The notes under the pieces are model-generated. The model was not told the origin of the DNA. It did no database searches and was given only the letters and a program-made list of their open reading frames with translations. DNA of 64,000 nucleotides, from positions 1 to 64,000 of the forward strand of contig CAZLMW010000024.1 in NCBI GenBank assembly GCA_964560875.1, in the 5' to 3' direction. The position numbers and the translations under genes were made by a program. This document shows positions 7,946 through 16,724 of the stretch, piece by piece (position 1 is the stretch's first letter; every line of letters begins with the position of its first letter). Origin of the DNA: CAZLMW01 sp964560875 (GTDB lineage Bacteria; Myxococcota_A; UBA9042).

Positions 7946-8812
7946 ATGGCAGCCACGAACCCGCCTGGATGGATCGAACTCATCGGCCGTCCCCAGCTCT
8001 CAATGGCGATGCGCAAGTTGGTGACGCTGCGCGCGCCGGGCCCGATCTTGAAAACCGCGATCCGCACCTTCTGCCATTTCTACGCGGTTGAAAAAGACCA
8101 GGCCGAGCGTGAAGTCACCGACTACGAGACCTTCCAGGCCTTCTTCACGCGCAAACTCAAGCCGGGTCTGCGTCCGTTCAATGACGCCAAGGACGTGCTC
8201 CCATCGCCGTCGGACGGCACGCTGTCGGCGTTCGGGCCGCTGGGTTCAGGCACGCTCGTCCAGGCCAAAGGTGTCGAGTACAGCCTCGATGCGCTCCTGG
8301 GCAGCGGCGAAGACGCCGATCCGTATCGCGGTGGCAGCTACGCCGTCGTCTACCTCGCGCCACACAACTATCACCGCGTCCACACCCCTTGGAACGGCAA
8401 GCTCACCCATTGGCGATACGTCCCGGGTGCGCTCTATCCGGTCAATTCCATGGGTCTCAAGCACGTGCCGGGGCTGTTTGCCCGCAACGAACGCATCATC
8501 GGCCACTTCGATAGCGAGTTCGGTAAGGCCGCCTTGATCATGGTCGGCGCAACATTCGTCGGACACATGACGGTCGGGTTCACCGATCTCAAGGCTAACG
8601 AAGCGCAGCCGGCGAGCGGTCGCGTCGACGTGAACCCGCCGCTAGACAGCGTGCGCGGCGACGAGTTTGGCGTGTTCGAAATGGGTTCGACGGTCGTGCT
8701 GGTGTTCGAGCGACCAGACCTCAAGCCCGCCCTGCCCCTCGACAGTTCCATCCGAGCCGGTCAGGCTGCCCTTCGAATCGTGGCCAAAGGCGAAGCAGAA
8801 GACGTGTCCTAA
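7946..8812 (+). CDS. psd: phosphatidylserine decarboxylase proenzyme
   Basis: A 288-aa membrane-associated enzyme that decarboxylates phosphatidylserine to phosphatidylethanolamine. It matures by self-cleavage to make a pyruvoyl group. Seen here: SPSDGTLSAFG (the first catalytic Asp region), YLAPHNYHRVHTPWNGKL (the His-rich motif), YPVNSMGL, and near the C-terminus EMGSTVVLVFE, where cleavage is expected between Gly and Ser. The cleavage motif is MGST rather than LGST. Start at 7946 with AGGAG 7 nt upstream. It follows the dispersed repeat, so its promoter must lie within or beside that repeat. Confidence 0.93.
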   Translation: MAATNPPGWIELIGRPQLSMAMRKLVTLRAPGPILKTAIRTFCHFYAVEKDQAEREVTDYETFQAFFTRKLKPGLRPFNDAKDVLPSPSDGTLSAFGPLGSGTLVQAKGVEYSLDALLGSGEDADPYRGGSYAVVYLAPHNYHRVHTPWNGKLTHWRYVPGALYPVNSMGLKHVPGLFARNERIIGHFDSEFGKAALIMVGATFVGHMTVGFTDLKANEAQPASGRVDVNPPLDSVRGDEFGVFEMGSTVVLVFERPDLKPALPLDSSIRAGQAALRIVAKGEAEDVS

Positions 8813-8866
8813 AACGTCTTCAGTTCGCTGAGAGCGACATCCAGGACCGCCGCAACGGAGCAGCTG

Positions 8867-9607
8867 ATGACGTCGACGCCGTGGTGGCAAATGCCGTGGG
8901 CGGTGCTCGACACCGAGACCACGGGCCTCAACGCCGAGGCGGGCGATCGCGTCGTCGAGCTCGGTGTCGTGCTCTTCGAAAACGGAGAGGTCGTGCAATC
9001 GTGGGGCACCCTCGTCAACCCGAAGATGCCGCTGCCCGCAGACACGACCCGGATCACCGGCATTCGCCCCGAGGAAGTCGCGACGGCACCCCCGTTTGAA
9101 GGCGTCGCCGACCACTTCCTGTCGCTGCTCAAAGACCGACTTTGCGTCGCGTACAACGCCTCGTTCGACCGCGGCTTTTTGCTGCATGAGCTCGCCCGCG
9201 CCGGCCGCGCTTTTCCGCCTGAACTGCGCTGGATCGACCCGCTCGTCTTGGCCAAACAGCTGCATAAGGGCCGCGGCAAGATGAACCTCGGTGCGGTCGC
9301 CAAACGCCTCGAAATCCCGCTCGAAGAAGCCCACCGCGCCACAGCGGACTCCGAGTGTACGGGCCGGGTCCTCGCCGCCCTCGCGAAGGAAGGCAACCTG
9401 CCCGCAGACCTCGACGAGTTCCTCGATCTGCAAGAACAATGGGCCGCCGAGCAAGAGGCCGCGCGAGCCGGTTGGCGCAATCGTCGCCGGCAGGACGTCG
9501 CGGTCGACACCAGCGGTCCGCGCAACGCGCTCGGTCCCGGCTACCCCTTCTCAGACGAGCTGGATCCGATTCGCTACATGTTCCTGCGCGGTTCGGGGCG
9601 GGTCTGA
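8867..9607 (+). CDS. DnaQ-like 3'-5' exonuclease (DEDDh)
   Basis: A 246-aa protein with an exonuclease domain in about residues 8-170. Exo I: VLDTETTGL; Exo II: VAYNASFDRGFL; Exo III: HRATADSECT with the His of the DEDDh class. All four acidic residues and the His are present. It could be the proofreading subunit of DNA polymerase III or a stand-alone RNase T/DnaQ-like enzyme; the C-terminal 75 residues are charged and not a known partner-binding motif, so I give no symbol. mgtE starts 3 nt after its stop, which suggests co-transcription though the functions differ. Confidence 0.87.
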   Translation: MTSTPWWQMPWAVLDTETTGLNAEAGDRVVELGVVLFENGEVVQSWGTLVNPKMPLPADTTRITGIRPEEVATAPPFEGVADHFLSLLKDRLCVAYNASFDRGFLLHELARAGRAFPPELRWIDPLVLAKQLHKGRGKMNLGAVAKRLEIPLEEAHRATADSECTGRVLAALAKEGNLPADLDEFLDLQEQWAAEQEAARAGWRNRRRQDVAVDTSGPRNALGPGYPFSDELDPIRYMFLRGSGRV

Positions 9608-9610
9608 TCG

Positions 9611-10963
9611 ATGCGGTTGTCCAACCTCCTCCTGCCGGACATCGAATCCGCGCTCCGCGAAGATCCCGCGATCGTCCGTGAGCTCTTCGAAGACCTGCAC
9701 GCCGAGGACGTCGCCGACATCATCGAGGGCGCCGACGAAGACCTCGCACGCGACATGCTCCTGGCGCTCGAACCGGACCGCGCCGCCGACGTCTTCGAAT
9801 GCATCGAGCCAGCGCGCCAGGTCCGGCAAATCGATCGCCTGGGTGTCGAGCTGGCCGCTCCGATCATCAACGAAATGGCGTCCGATGAGCGGGCCGATTT
9901 GCTCGCCCTGCTCCGTCCGATCGTGGCCGAAGCGCTGCTCGCCCGCCTCGATCCCGAAGAGGCCGCCGACGCCCGCAAGCTCACCGCTTTCGAAGACGAC
10001 ACGGTGGGATCGGTCATGTCGACCGAGGTGCTTACAGTCGATCGTTCGATGAACATCGGGCAGGTGATCGCACGGGTCCGGGCCGGCGCCGAAGAGGCCG
10101 AGACGATTCACTACGTCTACGTCGTGACCGGTAAAGACCGTCTGGTCGGCGTGGTCTCTCTCCGCGAGCTCATCCTCGCGCCAAATGACGACATCGTCGG
10201 CGACCTGATGCGCGAAGACATCAAGACGATCGGCCCTCGCGCCGACCAGGAGGAAGCCGCGCAGATCATCGGACATTACGACTTGATCGCGCTGCCCGTG
10301 GTCGACGACGGCGGAATGCTGCTCGGCGTGGTGACGGTCGACGACGTGGTCGACGTTCTCGCCGAGGAAGCCACCGAGGACATGCACCGCATGGCGGCCG
10401 TCGAACCCCTCGAGGCATCGTATTTCGGCACGGATTTCTGGACCTTCGTCAAGAAACGCTCGCCGTGGCTCGTGGTGCTCTTCATAGGCGAACTCTTCAC
10501 GGGTGACGCGATCAAGCTGTTCGACAACGTCGTGCAATACCAGGAGGGCCTGCTCGTCCTTTTTCTGCCGCTCATCGTATCGTCAGGCGGCAACTCGGGC
10601 TCCCAGAGTGCGACGATCATCATCCGCGCGCTGGCCGTCAAAGAGGTCAGCCTTTCGCACGCTCGCCGGGTGTTCACCCGCGAGGTCTCAATGGGCATCG
10701 CGCTGGGTCTACTGCTGAGCACGATCGGGTTCGCGCGCGCCTATTTCTGGGACGGCACCGAGGCCAATGTCGCCCTGGTCGTCGGCATCACACTGATTAC
10801 TGTCGTGACCCTTGGTACGGTCGTGGGCGCGATGATGCCGATCTTGCTGGAGCGCGCAGGCCTCGACCCGGCGGTTTCATCGACGCCGTTTATCGCGTCT
10901 TTGGTCGATGTGTTGGGTATCGTCGCTTACTTCAGCATCGCTGGCTGGATCCTGATCAGCTAA
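9611..10963 (+). CDS. mgtE: magnesium transporter MgtE
   Basis: A 450-aa inner-membrane magnesium channel. Domain order: acidic N-terminal superhelix (about 1-125, pattern ERADLLALLRPIVAEALLAR), two CBS domains (about 130-255, first starting VGSVMSTEVLTVD), then the five-helix channel from about 280. The pore signature is SSGGNSGSQSAT near residue 330. Intracellular magnesium is sensed by the N and CBS domains in this family. Length and layout are normal. It begins 3 nt after the exonuclease gene. Confidence 0.95.
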   Translation: MRLSNLLLPDIESALREDPAIVRELFEDLHAEDVADIIEGADEDLARDMLLALEPDRAADVFECIEPARQVRQIDRLGVELAAPIINEMASDERADLLALLRPIVAEALLARLDPEEAADARKLTAFEDDTVGSVMSTEVLTVDRSMNIGQVIARVRAGAEEAETIHYVYVVTGKDRLVGVVSLRELILAPNDDIVGDLMREDIKTIGPRADQEEAAQIIGHYDLIALPVVDDGGMLLGVVTVDDVVDVLAEEATEDMHRMAAVEPLEASYFGTDFWTFVKKRSPWLVVLFIGELFTGDAIKLFDNVVQYQEGLLVLFLPLIVSSGGNSGSQSATIIIRALAVKEVSLSHARRVFTREVSMGIALGLLLSTIGFARAYFWDGTEANVALVVGITLITVVTLGTVVGAMMPILLERAGLDPAVSSTPFIASLVDVLGIVAYFSIAGWILIS

Positions 10964-11003
10964 GCGGCGAGATGGCGGCCGGCCCAGTCTCTAATCAGCT
11001 CTG

Positions 11004-11744
11004 CTAATCAGCTCGGGTCAGCTCGGGCGGCATGAAGAACGACAGCCCGACAAGGGCGAGTCCGTTGAAGCGCGATTTGCCACCGGCTGCCTTGCTGTCC
11101 CGGTTGACCGACATCGGGCGATCGATCACGAGAGTTTGCAGGTCAGCGGTGAACGCGAGGACCTTCGAGATGAAGATACGCAGACCGCCGCCAGCGCCAC
11201 CGGTGAACTGGATTCCGGTGCCTTCGATGTTGTCGCCCGTCGATCCGACCGCGACGACGCCGGCGATGAGATCGAAGTGGATGTCGAAGTTGATCGGCAG
11301 GCTGTCAAACGCGAGCAATTTGCCGACCACGGGCGAGACCGACGTGTGGGCGAGAAACGCAAAGCGCAGGCTCGTCGCTTCCATCACGAACGTCTCGTTA
11401 CTTCGCGCCACCTTCTCGTCGACGGACTCGAACATCGCCGTCTGCACCGGAATGCCAACAAGCACGCGCGCGCCGATCGAGAGCCAGTCGAAGGTGTGGT
11501 AGTCGTAGCGAATTCCCGGCAGCACATTGCGAACAAAGGGATCGCTCAGGCTGAGACCGACGACGCCGCTCACCTCGTGGCGCGACTCTCGGTATTGCAG
11601 CTGGCGACGCACCACCGGGGAGTTTTCCAGGACGTCCTCGTCAGCTCGCGCCTCGGTCGGCACGACGAACGCCGTCGCGACCATGACGACCAACGCCGCG
11701 ATCCAACGACAACGAGCGAGCATCGGGATCTGGCGGTGCATCAT
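11004..11744 (-). CDS. outer-membrane beta-barrel protein (myxobacterial type)
   Basis: A 246-aa protein with a signal peptide (about 1-34, ending VVPTEARA). The mature part starts with NSPVVRRQLQYRESRHEVSG and continues as alternating strands with YDYHTFDWLSIGAR and a C-terminal aromatic strand (GLALVGLSFFMP). This matches the small outer-membrane barrel family common in myxobacteria. It overlaps the upstream barrel gene by 4 nt (ATGA), so the two are made together and may form a complex. In Myxococcus such pairs occur in gliding-motility and envelope machines; that link is only an analogy here. Confidence 0.75.
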   Translation of the reverse strand: MMHRQIPMLARCRWIAALVVMVATAFVVPTEARADEDVLENSPVVRRQLQYRESRHEVSGVVGLSLSDPFVRNVLPGIRYDYHTFDWLSIGARVLVGIPVQTAMFESVDEKVARSNETFVMEATSLRFAFLAHTSVSPVVGKLLAFDSLPINFDIHFDLIAGVVAVGSTGDNIEGTGIQFTGGAGGGLRIFISKVLAFTADLQTLVIDRPMSVNRDSKAAGGKSRFNGLALVGLSFFMPPELTRAD

Positions 11745-12538
11745 CGTTGGTACTTGTAGCTGAAGGACGGCGGGATCCAGAAGCCGAGCTTCACGCCGGC
11801 GAGGACGTGCTGCATCACGTTCTGCGAGGGGTCACCGCCCGCCTTGGCCGGCAAGAACGACTCGACGAAGACCATGTCGCGCAGCTCGAATGACAGCGTG
11901 ACGGCACGAAGCATATGGATGCGGAAACCGCCGCCGAACTGGAACGCAGGTTTGTAATCAACGGTCGTTGTTGTGCGGAGGCCGCCCACTGCAGCCACGA
12001 GATATCCGTCCAGCTGCAACACGGCGAGACCGAAGCTCGCGAATTTGCCGAACACCGGGCTGTACTGCGCCTCGACAAAGCCTGAGCCCTGGACGAACGA
12101 TCGCTCCGGGAAGAGGCCGAAGTTGCGCTGGATCGATTCGAAGTGTTCGGTCTTCTGCGCAAAGACCTTGCTGCCGCTGATACCGACGGCGAGGCGGTCG
12201 CTGACGTGGAAGAGCAAGCCGACGTCGGCGTTGTAGTTCTGGACGAGCGAGTCGCCGATGCCCATCGCGCCGCCCACGAGAAGCTCGAGGCGTCCGGCCT
12301 TGACCAGGTGCTTCTGCTGGAAGACGCGGACCGATTTGCGCAGCTCCGCTTCACCCTGGCGTGCCAACTCGCGCGACAACCGCTGCCTCCGCGCGCGCCG
12401 CTCCCGACGGGACAGGTGCTTCTTGGGTTTGGCTTTGACGGCAGGCTCATCGGCAGCCTGTGCGGCCACGGGCAGTGACCAGCCGCAAAGCGACACGGCG
12501 ATCAACGCGACCAATATGCGATGCAGGAATCGACCCAT
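11741..12538 (-). CDS. outer-membrane beta-barrel protein, paired with next gene
   Basis: A 265-aa protein with a signal peptide (about 1-29, ending LPVAAQAAD). A basic stretch follows (HLSRRERRARRQRLSRELAR), then the barrel: GRLELLVGGAMGIGDSLVQN, VGLLFHVSDRLAVGISGSKV and the C-terminal GVKLGFWIPPSFSYKY. Its layout resembles the downstream gene, so the two are probably paralogues. The highly basic segment before the barrel is unusual for an exported protein and might contact LPS or peptidoglycan (inference). Confidence 0.7.
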   Translation of the reverse strand: MGRFLHRILVALIAVSLCGWSLPVAAQAADEPAVKAKPKKHLSRRERRARRQRLSRELARQGEAELRKSVRVFQQKHLVKAGRLELLVGGAMGIGDSLVQNYNADVGLLFHVSDRLAVGISGSKVFAQKTEHFESIQRNFGLFPERSFVQGSGFVEAQYSPVFGKFASFGLAVLQLDGYLVAAVGGLRTTTTVDYKPAFQFGGGFRIHMLRAVTLSFELRDMVFVESFLPAKAGGDPSQNVMQHVLAGVKLGFWIPPSFSYKYQR

Positions 12539-12650
12539 CGCGCCCGAGTGTCAGGCAGCGCCGTCATGGAATCAAGATGCCGAAGGCAGACGATCGCACG
12601 ATCGCGTCGACCGAGGCGAAATTGACCGACGTTTGCGGGCGACTTGGACG

Positions 12651-13712
12651 CTATTTCGCGGTGGGGGGAGGAGGTGGCGCGAGGGGATCCCCGGGAGCGG
12701 CGTCCTTGCCTTTCGGCTGCGCGGCCTTGTTGCGGCGTTCGGCGGCCTTGGCTTCTTCGCGAGCGCGGGCTTCTTCCTGGGCGGCCTTGACCTTCTCGGC
12801 AGCGGCTTTCGCCTTGGCTTCATCGGCAGCGCGTTTCTTCGCGGCGATCTCGGCGGCCTTCGCCTGCAGCGCGACCTTCTTGGCCTGTTTCTCAGCAGAC
12901 TCGATCCCGCGAACATCGAAAACGCCATCTCGGTAGTCTTCCCAGGTCTCCCCGTTGGTCGCGCGGTGGGCCATCTCACAGGACAGGCGGCCGATGGTAT
13001 GCCCGGCCTTGCGCTTCTGCTTGCACACCGACTGCAACGACTCGACGCCCGCTTTCGGCTTTCCGGTCAGTCGCTGCAGCTCGCCGATCAGGTATTCCCA
13101 CTCGAGGCGTCCGCGGGCTCGCGTCGGCGGATCGTTCTTCATCGCCATTTTCAGAAGCTTGGCAACGCGGATGCGCGCCTTGACCAACTTGCGCTCGAGC
13201 TTGGGGTCCAGCCCGCCATAGGGGCGCTTGCGCTTGAGAACGTAGGTGTAGAAGAGCGCCGCGCCGATTTGTTCACGCAGGGGCGCGCGTCGAAGGTGCA
13301 GCAGGTTGAGGTGATGCTGGTAGGCGACGACGGGATCGTTCGCGGCCTTCTTGGCCGATCGTCGGAAGTGCGACCGGACGTAGTGCACCGCCGTTGCGCT
13401 CGGCGGGGTCTCAAACGAGGCTTTCCAGTTGGCGTAGCCGCACTTGGGGCAGGCCAGGACGAGGTTGGTGTACGCCCGCGTGGGTTGTTCCAGATCGGAG
13501 TATCGACGCAGCGAAGACTTGCCGTCGTCCCCCACCGCGACGGTATGCCCGCCGTCGATCGGGCAGATGTAGCGGCGAGCTCCGTGGGCGGCGGCGCGCG
13601 ATGGTGGCGCAGCTGAGGCCTCGGCAGTCAGCAACGCCAAGGCCGCAAGCGCGACCACGGTCCGTGCCAGACGCCCGGCTCCGAGCGCTTCTTCATTTCG
13701 TCTTTTTTTCAT
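12651..13712 (-). CDS. exported DUF2225-like zinc protein with coiled-coil tail
   Basis: A 353-aa protein from the ATG at 13712; starts at 13733 or 13805 are possible. MKKRR followed by a hydrophobic stretch and AEASAAPP looks like a signal peptide. Two cysteine knuckles follow: YICPIDGGHT and VLACPKCGYANWKASF, spaced as in DUF2225 proteins, with RRYSDLEQPTRAY between them. The middle (about 120-260) is helical. The last 90 residues are Ala/Lys/Glu-rich coiled coil (AKAKAAAEKVKAAQEEARAR), then a proline-rich end. Role unknown. It diverges from the membrane-protein pair at 14051. Confidence 0.6.
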   Translation of the reverse strand: MKKRRNEEALGAGRLARTVVALAALALLTAEASAAPPSRAAAHGARRYICPIDGGHTVAVGDDGKSSLRRYSDLEQPTRAYTNLVLACPKCGYANWKASFETPPSATAVHYVRSHFRRSAKKAANDPVVAYQHHLNLLHLRRAPLREQIGAALFYTYVLKRKRPYGGLDPKLERKLVKARIRVAKLLKMAMKNDPPTRARGRLEWEYLIGELQRLTGKPKAGVESLQSVCKQKRKAGHTIGRLSCEMAHRATNGETWEDYRDGVFDVRGIESAEKQAKKVALQAKAAEIAAKKRAADEAKAKAAAEKVKAAQEEARAREEAKAAERRNKAAQPKGKDAAPGDPLAPPPPPTAK

Positions 13713-14050
13713 TGCGATTTTCAGGTCTTTCATGTCGTGGCCGGGCCGGGATTGGCCCCGTTGAAACCGTCCGGCGAGGGTGGCGTTCCCGGCAGCGCTC
13801 CGCAAGTCCCGGGTCGGAACGAGTCGGCGCGATTATAGAACGCCTCGCGGGTCGCACCATATTCACGTCCGTGCGAGGGCGTGCGGCGTCTGGAGTGGGT
13901 CGACGAAGCCTCTGCAGGGGCGTTCGGATGTCGCAATTAGACATCACTTCTCAAACTGATACACTCGCCCGGTCACACGTATCACGCCCGGCCACCCGGC
14001 CGGCATGGTTGAGCGCATCTGCCTGGCGGGCGGGTCGCTTGGGAGGAGCC
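13713..14050. other. 338-nt divergent intergenic region
   Basis: It separates the DUF2225-like gene (leftward) from the membrane-protein pair (rightward). It holds a promoter candidate at 13938-13965 and no credible gene. Confidence 0.5.
13938..13965 (+). promoter_or_regulatory. candidate sigma-70 promoter
   Basis: A -35 box TAGACA and a -10 box TACACT are separated by 16 bp, in a locally AT-rich patch. They face the membrane-protein pair whose first start is at 14051, giving a leader of roughly 80 nt. Judged by eye from consensus only. Confidence 0.4.
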
Positions 14051-14845
14051 ATGTCGAATTGGCTAAGCGCGCCTGACGACGTCAGCGCGATGACGGATGC
14101 CCAACTCAGCGCACTGCATCTGGGCATTCAAACAGACCTGCGCATACTTCGCTACGCGATCCCGCTGGTGATCCTGGTCATCATGGCTGGCTACGTCCTG
14201 CACATGCGGTCGATGGTCAACGCGGTGACGAGCGAGCAGTTCGGTGAGGCGTTCGAGAAGCGTTCCAAGTACCTGCTGCCCAAGGTTCAAGACGCCTTCA
14301 TGGAGGTCGGTGAGGAGGTGGCGCCGTCGGTCGGTGAGTCGCTCGCCAACGAAGTCGATGACCTGATGGCCAACTTCAGCGGCAAGCTCAACTCCGAGCT
14401 CGAGGGCATGAAGGCGACCCTCCCCAAGCAAATGGAAGGGCTGCTCTTGCGGCAGATGAAGGACGCGCGCGAGCGGCAGATCAAGGTCCTCAATCAGCAG
14501 TTCCCAGAGCTGAAGAACGACCCCAAGAAGATCCAAGCGCTGATGGAATCGTTCGAGATGGCGTTTTCACGCTGGGCCCAGAAGATGCTGGTAGCGCACT
14601 TCAACCGTCACCTGCGCGACCTCGAGAATATCAAGCGCACGCTCAACGGTTTCGTCGCCAAGCAGAACCAGGCGATCAAGAAATCCGCGGATACCGCCCG
14701 CAAGGCCGGCGCCGGCGTGAAGGCAGCGGGCACACGGGTCAACCCCGAGCAGCTGCTCGGCCTCTGGCTCGAGATCATGGAAGAGTCGATCAAGGGAGAA
14801 GGTCCAGTAGACCTCCTCGACGACACCAAGAAAGGCAAGAAATAG
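14051..14845 (+). CDS. single-pass membrane protein of unknown function
   Basis: A 264-aa protein. Start at 14051 with GGAGG just upstream. Residues about 34-52 form one membrane helix (AIPLVILVIMAGYVLHM). The rest is a long helical, amphipathic region (QFGEAFEKRSKYLLPKVQDA, then several similar helices), ending with the Lys-rich DDTKKGKK. No enzyme motif is visible. The next gene has the same plan (short N-terminus, one helix, long helical domain, Lys-rich end), so these may be paralogous partners in a membrane complex. Which side of the membrane the long domain faces is not clear. Confidence 0.65.
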   Translation: MSNWLSAPDDVSAMTDAQLSALHLGIQTDLRILRYAIPLVILVIMAGYVLHMRSMVNAVTSEQFGEAFEKRSKYLLPKVQDAFMEVGEEVAPSVGESLANEVDDLMANFSGKLNSELEGMKATLPKQMEGLLLRQMKDARERQIKVLNQQFPELKNDPKKIQALMESFEMAFSRWAQKMLVAHFNRHLRDLENIKRTLNGFVAKQNQAIKKSADTARKAGAGVKAAGTRVNPEQLLGLWLEIMEESIKGEGPVDLLDDTKKGKK

Positions 14846-14878
14846 GCTCGCTTCGTAGCACGGAAGAAGGTGAACACC

Positions 14879-15640
14879 ATGTCCGAAAACATCCTGCGGA
14901 GCCACCTCGAGGGCGAGGTGAAGAAGCTCCACAAAGAACGCAAAATGGGCACGATTATCGGCATCTTGTTGGTCGTCGTTGTCTTCGCATATATGACCTG
15001 GATCGACCGTCAGGTCGCCAAGTGGAGCCAGCCACAGAACCTGGTGATGGCGGCATCTGGCATCGTCGAAAGCAACCTGCCGGGCATGAAGCGGTCGATG
15101 GCGGCGCTGATCAAGAAGCAGGCGCCCGAGGTGGCCCGCGACATCGGCAAGCAGGTCAGCCGCGAGGTGCCCAAGCTCGTGCGCAATATGATCGAGAAGA
15201 CGATCGACGACTACACGACCAAGCTGGCTACGTATGCTGTCGACAAGTACAGCGAGGCGTTCGAAGCCATCATGAAGGGAGCCCACGGCGATATCGAACG
15301 TGCCGTGGCCGAAAACGCCGACCAGGAGCGCGTGCAGCTGTTGGTGCGGGCGATCGAAAAGCAGGTTCAGACGGCTCAGCGCAATATGAGCGGTGGCTCG
15401 CTCAAGGACGACCCGATCTTCAAGAAGCTCGAAGACAGCCACCTCGCGCTCGAGGGATTCAACAAGCGGCTGCGGGGAATGGCCCGGCAACAGGACAAGT
15501 CTGGTGACCGGCGCGAGCAGCTCACCAAGCGGTTCATCGGCACGTTCTGGCGCTACATCCAGCAGAATCGACCGGACGTCAACGCGGACGAGCCCGACGC
15601 CAAGAAGGCCAAGAAGGCCAAGAAGGCCGAGAAGAAATAG
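14879..15640 (+). CDS. single-pass membrane protein, partner of preceding gene
   Basis: A 253-aa protein. Start at 14879 preceded by GAAGG. N-terminal basic helix (HLEGEVKKLHKERKM), one membrane helix at about 27-42 (TIIGILLVVVVFAYMTW), then long amphipathic helices (KQAPEVARDIGKQVSREVPK) and a Lys/Ala tail made of KKAKKAKKAEKK. The architecture mirrors the gene 33 nt upstream. No known domain is recognised. It converges on tsaE with only 19 nt between stops. Confidence 0.65.
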   Translation: MSENILRSHLEGEVKKLHKERKMGTIIGILLVVVVFAYMTWIDRQVAKWSQPQNLVMAASGIVESNLPGMKRSMAALIKKQAPEVARDIGKQVSREVPKLVRNMIEKTIDDYTTKLATYAVDKYSEAFEAIMKGAHGDIERAVAENADQERVQLLVRAIEKQVQTAQRNMSGGSLKDDPIFKKLEDSHLALEGFNKRLRGMARQQDKSGDRREQLTKRFIGTFWRYIQQNRPDVNADEPDAKKAKKAKKAEKK

Positions 15641-15659
15641 CCGTCTGGCGCCACGAACT

Positions 15660-16106
15660 TCAGTCGAGCTGCGACCAGCACACGAGGCGCTCTTCGCCCG
15701 TGCCGGTAAACGTCAGCCGATGAGCGGGCTGCCACATCGCGTCGCCAATCTCAGGCCATTCGACAGCGACGATGCACGCGAGGTCCTCGACGTAGTCGCC
15801 GATTCCGGTGGCCGCCACGTCCGCGCGATCGTCGATTCGGTAGAGGTCGGCGTGGACAAACAGGCGCGCGTGACCGCCTGCATTGGTGAGCTCGTGGACG
15901 TCGATGATCGAGAATGTGGGGCTCTTGATCGCGTCGGATTCACCGCCGAGCGCGGCGAACAGGTACCGAACAAACGTCGTCTTGCCGGCGCCAAGGTCGC
16001 CGCGCAGCTCCACGACATCGCCACCACGTAGACACGGCGCGACGCGGGCGGCGAGAGATTCGGTCGCGCGCTCGTCTGGTATCGGCGCGCGGATGACCTG
16101 GGCCAT
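15660..16106 (-). CDS. tsaE: tRNA threonylcarbamoyladenosine ATPase TsaE
   Basis: A 148-aa ATPase that supports TsaB/TsaD in making t6A at position 37 of ANN-decoding tRNAs. Walker A is GDLGAGKTTF near residue 35. The family block SPTFSIIDVHE follows near 62 and HADLYRIDD near 85; the C-terminal half carries VAVEWPE, with the conserved Glu-Trp. Length is typical. It is the last gene of a leftward group with greA and the HEAT-like protein. Confidence 0.93.
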   Translation of the reverse strand: MAQVIRAPIPDERATESLAARVAPCLRGGDVVELRGDLGAGKTTFVRYLFAALGGESDAIKSPTFSIIDVHELTNAGGHARLFVHADLYRIDDRADVAATGIGDYVEDLACIVAVEWPEIGDAMWQPAHRLTFTGTGEERLVCWSQLD

Positions 16107-16196
16107 GGCGAGTCAGGTGCCGAAACGACTCGGCTACGACGCCGAATAGGGGTCGGCGTCCAGGGATTGGGGACCGGGGCGCGTTGGTGTTGTGCG

Positions 16197-16667
16197 CTAG
16201 ATGAACTCGACGTCGTCGATCAGGACTGTGCGGTTGCCGTTTGGAGACTTGACGACAACTTCGTCACCGGCGGACTTGCCGATCAGCGCGCGGGCCACCG
16301 GCGAGACATACGAGATACGGCCTTCGTTCAGGTCGGCCTCGAACTCACCGACGATCTGGTACCGCACGGCCTCATCGTCGTCGTCGAGGAGCGTCACGGT
16401 CGCGCCAAATACGACGCGATCGCCGCTCAGCGTTTTCGGGTCGATGACCTGCGACGAGGCGATCAGCGACTCGACGTGTTTGATGTGGCCAGCGATATGG
16501 CTCTGGCGCTCTTTGGCGGCGTGATACTCGGCGTTCTCTTTGAGATCGCCGTGCGCGCGGGCTTCCTCGATATCGCGCACGTTCTGCGGGCGCTCGACTT
16601 CTCTGAGCTGGCGAAGACGGGCGTGCAACGCAACGAGGCCGCCGGGGGTCATCGGGGTGGTGGACAT
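16197..16667 (-). CDS. greA: transcription elongation factor GreA
   Basis: A 156-aa protein that stimulates transcript cleavage in backtracked RNA polymerase. The N-terminal coiled coil carries the catalytic acidic tip region (RDIEEARAHGDLKENAEYHA), then AKERQSHIAGHIKHVESLIA. The C-terminal FKBP-like domain has SYVSPVARALIGKSAGDEVV. The ATG at 16667 is chosen over 16691 because GGAG lies 6 nt upstream and the length then fits the family. The upstream HEAT-like gene is 57 nt away. Confidence 0.95.
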   Translation of the reverse strand: MSTTPMTPGGLVALHARLRQLREVERPQNVRDIEEARAHGDLKENAEYHAAKERQSHIAGHIKHVESLIASSQVIDPKTLSGDRVVFGATVTLLDDDDEAVRYQIVGEFEADLNEGRISYVSPVARALIGKSAGDEVVVKSPNGNRTVLIDDVEFI

Positions 16668-16724
16668 GAAATCTCCACGGCCGCCGCCCATCGGGCGCGG
16701 CAGAGGGTTGAGGGCGCCGTCGAT

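Noticed and set aside
7810..8091. Open frame through repeat copy A whose peptide resembles one from copy B
   Set aside because: The likeness is the DNA repeat itself; the frame overlaps psd and is not kept outside the identical core.
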